Positions 56,641 through 64,000 of a DNA stretch of 64,000 bases are shown here, piece by piece. The notes beneath the pieces are model-generated. The model was not told the origin of the DNA. It searched no databases and saw nothing but the letters and a program-made list of their open reading frames with translations. Position numbers and translations under genes: made by a program. The stretch is from JBKPNJ01 sp963695705 (lineage in GTDB: Bacteria > Actinomycetota > Actinomycetes > Propionibacteriales > Nocardioidaceae): assembly GCA_963695705.1 (NCBI GenBank), contig CAVOHB010000009.1, positions 248,001-312,000 of the forward strand. The letters run 5' to 3'. Within the stretch, counting starts at the first letter, position 1, and the number at the start of each line of letters is the position of its first letter.

Positions 56641-57603
56641 GTGGACGTCAACGGCTGGCTACTCGACAGTGATCCGGCGATTCGGTGGCAGGTGCTGCGC
56701 GACGTCGTTGGTGCGCCCGCCGAACAAGTCGTTGCCGAGCGCGCTAGCGTCGAGACCGAGGGCTGGGGAGCAAGGCTCCTCGCCATGCGCGATCCCGACG
56801 GGCAGTGGGACGGCGGCGCCTGCTTCCCGCGGCGCATCGCCGACGACTGGCGGGCAGGAATCGAGCCGGACTTCTCCAACGGCCAGCCTTGGACCTCGAC
56901 ACTGCCCACCCTGATGCTGCTGCACGACCTCGGCCTGGATCCGGAGAGTCCTGCAGCACGCGAAACGATCCAACTGGTCGCAGCCAACTGCCGGTGGGAG
57001 CACGACGATCAGGCGTTCTTCGACGGCGAGGTCGAGGCGTGCATCAACGGCCGGACGCTCTCGATCGGCGCCTACTTCGGTGCGGACGTCGACGGCCTGG
57101 TCACGGGTCTGCTGGCCGAACAGCTCGAGGACGGAGGATGGAACTGCTACACCGAGCAGGGCGCCACCGTGTCGTCGTTCGACTCCACGATCTGCGTACT
57201 CGAGGGCCTGCTCGAGTACGAGCTGTCCCGGGGCACGGTAGCCGTGGCGGAGGCTCGCCGGCGCGGTGAGGAGTATCTGCTGGAGCGGCAGCTGTTCCGA
57301 CGCAAGAGCACCGGGGAAGTGCCGGCGGCGCGCTGGCTCCAGTTCTCCTGGCCACCGCGCTGGCACTACGACGTGCTGCGCGCCCTCGACCACTTCCGCC
57401 GCACCGGGGAAGCCCCAGATAAGCGAGTCGCCGAGGCCGTGCAGATCGTCCGTGACAAGCGCCTCGCCGATGGCACCTGGCGGCTCGAGAACACCCACCC
57501 TGGAGAGACCCAGTTCGAGTTCGAGGACGGCGACGGGCACCCGAGCCGGTGGAACACGCTGCGGGCCCTACGCGTCCTCGACTGGTACGACCACTCCCGG
57601 TAG
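56641..57603 (+). CDS. Prenyltransferase/squalene-cyclase-like alpha-alpha barrel protein
   Basis: 320 residues from GTG 56641. Sequence: WLLDSDPAIRWQVLRDVVGA, RLLAMRDPDGQWDGGACFPR, TLPTLMLLHDLGLDPESPAA, LLAEQLEDGGWNCYTEQGAT, WPPRWHYDVLRALDHFRRTG, DGTWRLENTHPG. Repeated QW-like motifs (DGQWDGG, EDGGWNC, DGTWRLE) mark the terpenoid-cyclase/prenyltransferase fold, but the DxDD cyclase motif is absent. So a non-catalytic or different activity is likely. There is no RBS; a TAGTAT at 56628-56633 places the GTG in a leaderless arrangement. Confidence 0.75.
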   Translation: MDVNGWLLDSDPAIRWQVLRDVVGAPAEQVVAERASVETEGWGARLLAMRDPDGQWDGGACFPRRIADDWRAGIEPDFSNGQPWTSTLPTLMLLHDLGLDPESPAARETIQLVAANCRWEHDDQAFFDGEVEACINGRTLSIGAYFGADVDGLVTGLLAEQLEDGGWNCYTEQGATVSSFDSTICVLEGLLEYELSRGTVAVAEARRRGEEYLLERQLFRRKSTGEVPAARWLQFSWPPRWHYDVLRALDHFRRTGEAPDKRVAEAVQIVRDKRLADGTWRLENTHPGETQFEFEDGDGHPSRWNTLRALRVLDWYDHSR

Positions 57604-57796
57604 AAGCTCCATGCGGCGTGCGGCTGGCTCGTGAATCCCGGCGGGCTCGGGCGGCGGCGCTTGTGACATCCGTTCCTCCCGGGCGGGTCGGCGCCTACCC
57701 TCCGCCACCGAGCAGCGGAACTCGGCGCTGACAGCCTGCACTGGGCGCGGGTTCGCGCAGGCCGAGGATGCATCTCGGCGGGGCCGCTACCCCGAT

Positions 57797-60205
57797 GTGA
57801 CGCACCCCAATCTGCGAGCCCGATCGCGGGTCGTTCTGGAGATCGAGCGCGTGGGAAGACTTGACTCGAGCAGCGCCGATGACAAGGCTGTGTTTCGGCG
57901 CGTATCCAACTACTCAGAGACGGTTTTCTGGGTGCCCGATCACCTGCACGTCAACGTTCATCCAGTGGAGATCCCACTGGTGGGGCGCGATGCAACCATC
58001 GCCGCGGCGTGGGATCGGCTCGCTGGTGGGGCCGAGGGTGGTCCGGCCGCAGCGGACGTTGCTCTACTTTCTGGACTGCCGGGTGTCGGCAAGCGGGCCC
58101 TGGCGAACACCATCGCCCTAACGGCTCTCAACACCGAGGATGGCCAGCATGCCTTTCCGATGGGGGTTCTCTCAGCAACGATCGGGTCCAATCTCGTCGA
58201 CTGGTTGAACGAACTGGGCGGGTGGGCCCGCCTCCTGGGCGTAGACCCAGACACGATCGGCGCGGCGCGGCAACGCAAGCGACCGGAGCAGCTGCTGAGT
58301 GCGATCGACGAGGCCTTGGCGGACGCCCGTGCTCTGCTGGTCTTCAACGATGTTCGAGATGAGCACGACGCCGCCCATTTCAAGGACGTGGGCTTCAACT
58401 GCCAGCGGCTCTACACCACACGCTACTTTGCGGTCGCCCGCGCGGTGACGTCTCGTGATGGCTTCGTAGAGGTTGAGCCCCTTGACGCTGACGCGTCCCA
58501 CATGTTGCTTTCTCGTCTCGCTCCCGATGCCGCTCGGGTCATGTCCCAAGACCTGAGCCGCCTGGTCGAGGTCATCGACGGAATACCGCTCGCTCTTCAG
58601 ATTGTCGGACGTCATCTGGATGAGGCGTACTACACGGGTGGTGTGCCAACTGCGCGCGCCTTCCTTGACAAGTTACGAGACGCGCATGACCTCTTGAGCC
58701 TAGGGGACACAGATACGGAGGAGTTGACACTTCGGGCGGTGCTTGATGTGACGGCGAGGGACTTGTCACCTTCCGATGTTGAGGCACTTAGTTACCTGAC
58801 GGTGTTCCCGCCTAGGTCGAATGACTTCTCCCGAGAAGCCGCCCTGAAGGTGACGGAGGATCCGGGTTCCCTGGATCGACTGCGTGCGACAGGTCTCCTC
58901 GAACTGAGCCGGCCGGACCTCGGACGGTACGCTCTGCATCGGGTAATCGGGGAGTACGCGCGCGACATCGGTCACGGCAATGAGGTCGCGTATCGCCGCA
59001 TGGCAGAGTACTTCCTCGGCTACTTGACTGAACCACCGACAGAGCCTCCCGCACGCGAAGAATGGTTGGCAAACCTCGACTATGAGGGTGACAACCTGCG
59101 CGAAGTGCTGCGTTGGACTGTGGACTCCAAGGAGGCTCAACTCGGGCTGCAGCTCATGGCCAAGCTCTGGCCATTCTGGTACCACCGCAGCCAATTCAGA
59201 CGTGGGCGGGAAGTTGCGCGCCAGCTTCTCAGTATGGAAACCCCCACGGATGCCGACACGGCATACTGGGTCTTGAGATCCCAGCTACTAAATGATGACG
59301 GAAATTTTGCCTACAACATGGCAGAGTTCGGAGCGGCCGAGGCCCGTCATCATGCCGCCCTCGAAATCAGAGAGCGTCTTGGTGACGACCTGCTGCAGGC
59401 AGGCTCCTGGAACAATCTTGGTCTGGTGGAGCGCGAACGCGGCGAACCATCTGCTGCCGAGCACCACTTCACCGCGGCTCGTGACGTCAACCGCGCCCCA
59501 GGGGGACGGAGACTCTGGCTAGCGATGAACATCAACAATCTCGGTCTCGTGGCCGAGTGGCAAGCTGCGTTTGCTGACGCCATAGCGCTCCAAGAGGAAG
59601 CCATCGCAATTTTCGAGTCGGTCGGCGAGCCGTGGGGCGTCGCGATGGCCAGCATTGACCGAGCCACGGCTCTTCTGTGGTCCGGGGCGACACGGAACGG
59701 GGAGCGGGCGCTCGTAAGGGCACTTGCGGATCGTTGGCAGGTACGAGACACCAAGGCGATTGCGTCCGCGCTTCGGGGACTGGGTCTGGCCGCATCGCTC
59801 GGGGAAGAGCACGCTAACGCAAGAACGTATATCGAAACAGCCTTTGTGCTCTCTAGCGGCATCACAGATCGCTTGGGTCAGGCCAAGAGCCTTGAGTTGC
59901 TCGTGCCAGTTCTGTCGACCCCCAAGGATCTCCGCAAGTCCCTCGCGGCGTTGGGCTGCCTCGACGCTTTTCAGACGTCGACCGGGGCAGTTCTCCCCGC
60001 GTTTCGCAGGGCTCGACTCGAGGACGCAATCGACGGCATCAAGCGGCAGTTGCAAACCGAGAGCGACTGGATCCCTCGTAGTGAAGCAACCAGCAACTCT
60101 ATCCGGGATGGTGAGCTGGACCTTCGCTTCGGTTACGGGCCAGCCAGTCATGCTGCAAGCCCAAACGAGCTGATTCCGTCAATACTCGAGAATGCCTCTG
60201 ATTGA
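57797..60205 (+). CDS. STAND NTPase with winged helix and TPR-like repeats
   Basis: 802 residues from GTG 57797. Residues 1-60 lack a known effector domain (VFWVPDHLHVNVHPVEIPLV leads into the NTPase). The NB-ARC-like core has Walker A LLSGLPGVGKRALANT (93-100; Arg replaces the usual Thr/Ser after Lys99), a Walker-B-like LLVFNDVRDEHD (about 180-191), VIDGIPLALQIVGRHL (GxP motif) and the winged-helix RYALHRVIGEYARD (378-390). From about 420 come helical TPR-type repeats (FGAAEARHHAALEIRERLGD, AGSWNNLGLVERERGEPSAA, MNINNLGLVAEWQAAFADAI). Such proteins are sensors that oligomerise on ligand binding. The DNA is visibly less GC-rich than its neighbours. A TM protein gene follows 33 bases later. 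Confidence 0.85.
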   Translation: MTHPNLRARSRVVLEIERVGRLDSSSADDKAVFRRVSNYSETVFWVPDHLHVNVHPVEIPLVGRDATIAAAWDRLAGGAEGGPAAADVALLSGLPGVGKRALANTIALTALNTEDGQHAFPMGVLSATIGSNLVDWLNELGGWARLLGVDPDTIGAARQRKRPEQLLSAIDEALADARALLVFNDVRDEHDAAHFKDVGFNCQRLYTTRYFAVARAVTSRDGFVEVEPLDADASHMLLSRLAPDAARVMSQDLSRLVEVIDGIPLALQIVGRHLDEAYYTGGVPTARAFLDKLRDAHDLLSLGDTDTEELTLRAVLDVTARDLSPSDVEALSYLTVFPPRSNDFSREAALKVTEDPGSLDRLRATGLLELSRPDLGRYALHRVIGEYARDIGHGNEVAYRRMAEYFLGYLTEPPTEPPAREEWLANLDYEGDNLREVLRWTVDSKEAQLGLQLMAKLWPFWYHRSQFRRGREVARQLLSMETPTDADTAYWVLRSQLLNDDGNFAYNMAEFGAAEARHHAALEIRERLGDDLLQAGSWNNLGLVERERGEPSAAEHHFTAARDVNRAPGGRRLWLAMNINNLGLVAEWQAAFADAIALQEEAIAIFESVGEPWGVAMASIDRATALLWSGATRNGERALVRALADRWQVRDTKAIASALRGLGLAASLGEEHANARTYIETAFVLSSGITDRLGQAKSLELLVPVLSTPKDLRKSLAALGCLDAFQTSTGAVLPAFRRARLEDAIDGIKRQLQTESDWIPRSEATSNSIRDGELDLRFGYGPASHAASPNELIPSILENASD

Positions 60206-60238
60206 TGTCCGGAGTTGATCTCCCAATGAGCCACTAAC

Positions 60239-60739
60239 ATGGAATCCATTGTGGTTCCCGTGGTCACGGCTCTCGCTGGACTTGTCGGCGTGGTCGTCGG
60301 CGCCATACTCCCAATTCTATTATCTTGGCGGCACGAGCGTCGCCAAGATCTCGAGTCCCTACTTCGAGCATCTCGGCTAATTCAGGAGGATTTACTCCGC
60401 GGTCAGCGACGCCTTGAGAATGCGTTGAAAGAGGGCCAGATGACCGAGGAGACCTTGCCCCTTCCCTCGAAGTCATGGGCAGAGAAGAAAGAGGTGCTGG
60501 CACTCCGCCTCAGTTCCGACGCCTGGACCAGCGTTAGTGAGGCATGTGTAGCCTTCGAACAAGTCTACTCAACCGGCCTCAGGTGGCTGGGACCTGAGCG
60601 AGTCAGCGACCCTTTCGATAGCGGAGATGAAGACAGGCTCGCGAAGGTCATTAGACAGTCAGAGACCGCCCAAACCAAACTGGACGCGTTTTCAGGCGAG
60701 GTCAGCGCTGATATCCGAGCACTTGGAAGGCGTGGCTAG
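60239..60739 (+). CDS. Single-TM coiled-coil protein, partner of the STAND NTPase
   Basis: 166 residues. The N-terminus is one hydrophobic segment (VVPVVTALAGLVGVVVGAIL, PILLSW) followed by positive residues RHERRQ, so N-out with a cytoplasmic tail. The tail is helical: DLESLLRASRLIQEDLLRGQ, RRLENALKEGQM, KEVLALRLSSDAWTSVSEAC, and ends VSADIRALGRRG. No enzyme motif. It starts 33 bases after the STAND stop, on the same strand and with the same lower-GC composition, so the two are almost certainly one operon. A membrane-acting effector or membrane anchor for the sensor is a reasonable inference. Confidence 0.7.
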   Translation: MESIVVPVVTALAGLVGVVVGAILPILLSWRHERRQDLESLLRASRLIQEDLLRGQRRLENALKEGQMTEETLPLPSKSWAEKKEVLALRLSSDAWTSVSEACVAFEQVYSTGLRWLGPERVSDPFDSGDEDRLAKVIRQSETAQTKLDAFSGEVSADIRALGRRG

Positions 60740-60787
60740 GCGTCGCACAGATCGAACGAAGTACAGGTCGTGACACTGAAGGGGGGA

Positions 60788-60806
60788 CGATACCGGGAGG
60801 GTATCG
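60788..60806 (+). terminator. Hairpin after the STAND/TM operon
   Basis: CGATACC (60788-60794), five-base loop, GGTATCG (60800-60806): a perfect 7-bp stem 49 bases after the TM gene stop. No T-run follows, so if it terminates it is an imperfect intrinsic terminator. Confidence 0.4.
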
Positions 60807-61049
60807 ACGTCACGGAAGAGCGAGCATGCAACGAATGTCCGGCCGACGTGATGTCGAGAGTTGTGCGACATCGATTGGCGCATGATCGCTGAAGCCGCAG
60901 CTACCCGCATCCAGCCCAGCCTGCAGCGTCGCGGTCGAAGTGCATCCGAGCGAAACGCGTGGGAGTTCGTGGGCGTGGAGCGCCGGTTGGTGATCAGGCT
61001 GGTCCGCTCGCAATCTGGAGCTCAGCCGATGGATTGCATTGCTGCGCCA
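60807..61049. other. Gap between STAND operon and PD40 gene, nothing recognised
   Basis: A plus-strand frame from about 60866 reads DWRMIAEAAATRIQPSLQRR, GRSASERNAWEFVGVERRLV, which is protein-like but matches no family I know. It may be a fragment. Confidence 0.3.
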
Positions 61050-62287
61050 TTATCCGCCACTTGGGGCGGCGACGAAGACGTCGACGGCGGGGTTGGAGTC
61101 GCCAAGTACCAGGTTGGCAGCGCCGGAGAGGAAGGTGACCAGCCGAGCGTTGGCGGAGATGGCCGGCCCGTAACTCGCCCCGTGTCCCGCCTTGCCGTCC
61201 CGGCCGACCGAGATCAGACGGGTCGCATGTGAGAGTCGGTCGTACATGAACACATCGACTCTGCTGTTGTTATCACCGTGCACGAGATTGGACGCTGTGG
61301 AGGAGAATGCGACGAAGCGCCCATGCGCGGAGATCACCGGCTCGAAGCTTCCTCGGTTGCCCTGTTGACCGCTCGTGCCGACGGACACCAAGAATGTCTT
61401 GTGCAGCGCGCGATCACGGACGAACACATCGGAGTTGTCGTTGTGGTCGCACCACACCAGGTTCGTGGCTTCCGACTCGAACGCGACGAAGCGGCCGTGT
61501 TGGGTAACGGCCGGCGCGCTGCTGTACCCGTTCGCATGATGCCCTCCCCGCCCGATCGAAACCTTCCTTCGGTGATCCAACCGGTCCTGAACAAGGATGT
61601 CCCAGGAATCGGGGAACGTTACCGAGTGCCCGTCGGCAGACAGAGCGCTTTGATTGGCGCCGATGTACGCGCTGCCCAGACGACGAGTCCACCCCGATTG
61701 GCGGTCCAGAAGAAACATGTTGTACTTGTCGTAATAGAGGATGAACCGGCCATGTCGGGAGATCCCTGTGACACCCGCCCCCTCGACGCCCACGTCCGTT
61801 GAGGGGGTAACCATCGGCTGCGCGAACTCAGGCGATCGAAGACGACACTTCTGTACCGGTACGAGTTAGAGGTGTTGACCGCGATATCGACCGTCCGCTG
61901 ATATCGCTCCCAGAAAGCCGCCGGCGTCCAGTTGATCACCGCCTGGGGTGACCGACACACGAATCGTGGTTCCGGTCCAGCGGTCATGCACGAACACATC
62001 TGGGCTCTGTTCGTGTCCTGCCGCACCAACTTGCGGGCGCTGGAGGTGAAGGCAACGAGCAACGACCTACCGTTCGCGGAGATCCCTACGTCGGTCGAAC
62101 TTTGACGGACTTGGTGGCCTGCGAAGCTCAGCGATACCCGCTGGACAAACGCGTTGGCAGGCTCATAAGCATCCGAGGCGAGGTTCGACGTGGCCGTCAA
62201 CCCCGCGGCCGTAGGAGAACACACCGAAATGGACAATGCAGAAATGCTGACTGCGATGAATATCGGCGTGCGAACGGCCACCTTCAT
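61050..62287 (-). pseudogene. Secreted PD40/WD40-like beta-propeller protein, frameshifted
   Basis: ATG 62287 opens a signal peptide (AVRTPIFIAVSISALSIS), then ASDAYEPANAFVQRVSLSFA, STDVGISANGRSLLVAFTSS. Near 62000 the protein continues in another frame (DVFVHDRWTGTTIRVSVTPG, LGAISADGR), returns (VNTSNSYRYRSVVFDRLSSR), and near 61810 moves to the last frame. There blades repeat: GRFVAFESEATNLVWCDHND, SDVFVRDRALHKTFLVSVGT, GRFVAFSSTASNLVHGDNNS, DVFMYDRLSHATRLISVG. These are TolB-type PD40 propeller blades. At least three indels. Its first 22 codons are duplicated at 16183-16251. Confidence 0.72.
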
Positions 62288-62943
62288 AACGCCTCCCCCT
62301 GATGTGGTGGGGGAGTCTGATCGCCCGCCCGGATCGACCAAGACGCGCACTATGCGAAAGGGAAACGCCTCGCTGTGAACCGAGAATCCTGACCTTCCCG
62401 GTACTACAGAGGCTCCTCGCCCTCGCCAACCCTGTCAACGTACAAGACGGAATCGTGATGGGCGTACAGCCGAGAGCCTGCGACGGTGAGCTGAGATGAC
62501 CGGAGTCATCGTGAATCGGTGTACTACTGCGCTCCGCGTCATCTTCCTGCGGCGGGCAGCGAGTGGTGTGGGTGCGACCAACCGGGCGGGCTCGCAGGAT
62601 CGCTATAACAGAGTCAAACACGGCGGTCCCACCAAGAGGTGCCGGCTGCACACTGAAAGTGACCAGCCATCTCTCCCCATCAGTCGCGCACGGACCCGAC
62701 ATATCACGGCCGAGGGCCGCCCCCAGTCAGGTTGATGAGTCAACAAATCGCAGGGATCAGAGCGCCCGTCGGCTGCTCCGTAGTTGGTCCCACCGCGACC
62801 CTGGTGTGAAGGCCCCTAGGGGCGCCCACGAGCACGGTTTCCCGCTGCCGAAGGTGTTGACCTGGGTGTCCCGAGGCGAGCATCCTCAGGGGGACATCAG
62901 CGCCACCCGGTGCGGCGCAAAGCGAAGATTTGGGGTGGTTTCC
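62288..62943. other. Divergent intergenic region
   Basis: About 650 bases between the leftward PD40 gene and the rightward secreted-protein gene. No gene is supported. It contains a 12-base palindrome GCCCCTAGGGGC at 62812-62823, about 120 bases before the ATG at 62944. The ORF open through it on the plus strand is not protein-like. Confidence 0.35.
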
Positions 62944-63450
62944 ATGCAGGCTGTAGCAGGCTACAAGCGATCGGCGATAGCACTCGCTGTGATGCTGCTG
63001 GGGGCGCTCGTCACCGTCCCGTCCTCGGCCGCGCAGGGCGGCGCGGGCGTGGACAGGGGAGCAATGGGCCGCGTTCCAATCGAGCGATTCCTGGCGATCA
63101 GCACCAGTTCTAAGCCGAACGCGAACCCCGTACTGCTCGGCTTCGGGCCGATCCACGACAAGGGTGTCGACAAAGCAGTCTCCAACCAGAAGGACGTCTT
63201 CCGCTTTCCCAAGGGCAGTCTGATCGTCCGGCATCAGAGGGTCGCAGGGAACCGCGACCACGACCCGAAAACCTGCCTGTTCGAGTTCTCCGAGCGCGGC
63301 ACCTACAAGGTGGTGCGGGGCACCGGCGCCTACGTCGGGGCGCACGGGCACGGTCACTACGTCGTGAACGCGAAGTTCGTCGCCTGCAAGAACCAGCCTC
63401 CGGACGCGAGCTTCCTCCAGATCCGGGCGCGCGGTCCGCTGCAGCTATAG
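62944..63450 (+). CDS. Small secreted protein of unknown function
   Basis: 168 residues. A typical Sec leader YKRSAIALAVMLLGALVTVP, then SSAAQ as likely cleavage site. The mature part has LAISTSSKPNANPVLLGFGP, KAVSNQKDVFRFPKGSLIVR, HQRVAGNRDHDPKTCLFEFS, GTYKVVRGTGAYVGAHGHGH, YVVNAKFVACKNQPPDASFL. The pattern resembles actinobacterial secreted proteins with a calycin- or allene-oxide-cyclase-like barrel (GTGxYxGAxGxG near the end), where two Cys could pair. A good terminator follows at 63471. Confidence 0.65.
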   Translation: MQAVAGYKRSAIALAVMLLGALVTVPSSAAQGGAGVDRGAMGRVPIERFLAISTSSKPNANPVLLGFGPIHDKGVDKAVSNQKDVFRFPKGSLIVRHQRVAGNRDHDPKTCLFEFSERGTYKVVRGTGAYVGAHGHGHYVVNAKFVACKNQPPDASFLQIRARGPLQL

Positions 63451-63470
63451 GCGGCATTCTCAGGGATGAC

Positions 63471-63510
63471 GGGCGGGGGAGACAGCATCTGGTGGTCTCC
63501 CCACCCGCCC
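63471..63510. terminator. Strong GC-rich hairpin after the secreted-protein gene
   Basis: GGGCGGGGGAGAC (63471-63483) pairs with GTCTCCCCACCCGCCC (63495-63510) around an 11-base loop, with a small bulge. It begins 20 bases after the stop at 63450. The stem is long and GC-rich, typical of actinobacterial terminators lacking a U-run. Confidence 0.7.
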
Positions 63511-63641
63511 ATGCGTCGGGTATCGAGGCCGGTAGTGGGTGGGATCCCAGACGAAGACGTCGGTGCGGTGGTTGGTGTCGCCTCGGATCATGCCGGAGGC
63601 GAGCGAGCTTAGAACACCGTCCCCAAGACGAAGGAGAACCG

Positions 63642-64000
63642 CCATGCACGCACGCACACTCGGAACGCAAGGCCTTCAGGTGTCCGCGCTCGGTCTCGGC
63701 TGTATGGGCATGAGCCAGTCGTTCGGTCCACGACCACCACGAGACGAGATGATCACGTTCCTGCGTGCCGCGGTGGACCGGGGCGTCACCCTGTTCGACA
63801 CCGCTGAGGTCTACGGCCCCTTCCACAACGAGGAACTGGTGGGAGAGGCACTGGAACCAGTCCGCGAGGACGTCGTGATCGCCACCAAGTTCGGCTTCGC
63901 ATTCGATGAGAACGGCACGCAGACCGGCATCAGCAGCAGACCGGATGACATCCGCGCCGCCGTCGACGGCTCGCTCCGTCGCTTGCGGACCGACACGATC
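63642..64000 (+). CDS. Aldo/keto reductase (3' end beyond window)
   Basis: At least 119 residues from ATG 63642 behind AAGGAG. TLGTQGLQVSALGLGCMGMS, DRGVTLFDTAEVYGPFHNEE with the catalytic Asp and Tyr of DTAEVYG, ALEPVREDVVIATKFGF with the catalytic Lys, then SRPDDIRAAVDGSLRRLRTD. This is the YajO/GCMGMS subgroup of NADPH-dependent aldo/keto reductases. The His and C-terminal cofactor-binding loop lie beyond the right edge. Substrate unknown. Single gene as far as can be seen. Confidence 0.92.

Noticed and set aside
1..64000. CRISPR array, tRNA or rRNA genes, phage or plasmid origin
   Set aside because: No regularly spaced repeats, no cloverleaf-like or rRNA-like segments and no origin-type repeat clusters were noticed when reading the window.

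Overview
The window is high-G+C DNA with the look of an actinobacterium (Actinomycetota). GTG and TTG starts are common, A/T at third codon positions is rare, and the gene families are typical of that phylum: a BTAD/SARP-NTPase regulator, MocR, a sulfolipid-addressing (GAP/Sap) protein, MMPL, an AlkZ-like winged-helix protein and an RbsABC-type sugar importer. The genus cannot be resolved by eye. No tRNA, rRNA or CRISPR array was seen.

Layout. 1-5.4 kb: a large BTAD-NTPase regulator running off the left edge, a graveyard of mobile-element debris (IS3 orfA, a terminase-small-like remnant, a flavoprotein remnant), an ArsR-SRPBCC pair with a readable promoter/operator, and a YjbR protein. 5.6-10.1 kb: a SnoaL protein and a MocR regulator / PLP gamma-lyase / MOSC protein module. 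10.2-16.3 kb: degraded genes, a DHFR-like reductase, an MFS pump, a small membrane protein, and a histidine kinase cut off by recombination with the 5' end of a secreted PD40 gene. 16.4-22.2 kb: a complete sugar ABC importer and a Na+/H+ antiporter. 23-27 kb: a two-component system beside a GT-C-like membrane protein. 28-31.5 kb: a frameshifted MMPL exporter divergent from a TetR regulator, with a perfect palindrome between. 31.8-39.8 kb: assorted enzymes, including a cyclooxygenase-like haem peroxidase and a haloacetate-dehalogenase-like hydrolase. 40.2-43.6 kb: a CoxMSL-type molybdenum hydroxylase. 43.8-48.3 kb: hydrolase, Sap protein, AI-2E-type permease, S51 peptidase, GNAT. 48.6-54.6 kb: a same-strand run of an unknown protein, DUF4331, DyP peroxidase, enoyl-CoA hydratase, sulfite-oxidase-fold protein, amphi-Trp protein and SHOCT protein. 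55-57.6 kb: an MFS pump and a prenyltransferase-fold protein. 57.8-60.7 kb: a STAND NTPase with TPR repeats followed at once by a one-TM coiled-coil protein. 61-64 kb: a degraded PD40 protein, a secreted protein with a strong terminator, and an aldo/keto reductase cut by the right edge.

The best candidate for an undescribed system is the STAND-NTPase/TM pair at 57797-60739. Its base composition is visibly less GC-rich than its surroundings, and its architecture is NLR-like with the putative effector supplied in trans. The DyP-centred run at 48.6-54 kb is a second candidate functional unit.

A striking feature of the whole window is the number of genes that are full length at protein level but interrupted by one to three single-base indels. 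These include the gamma-lyase, MMPL, the 2Fe-2S and Mo subunits, DUF4331, DyP and the sulfite-oxidase-fold protein. Either this is a decaying accessory region or the sequence carries uncorrected indel errors. They are annotated as pseudogenes, with the intended protein described.
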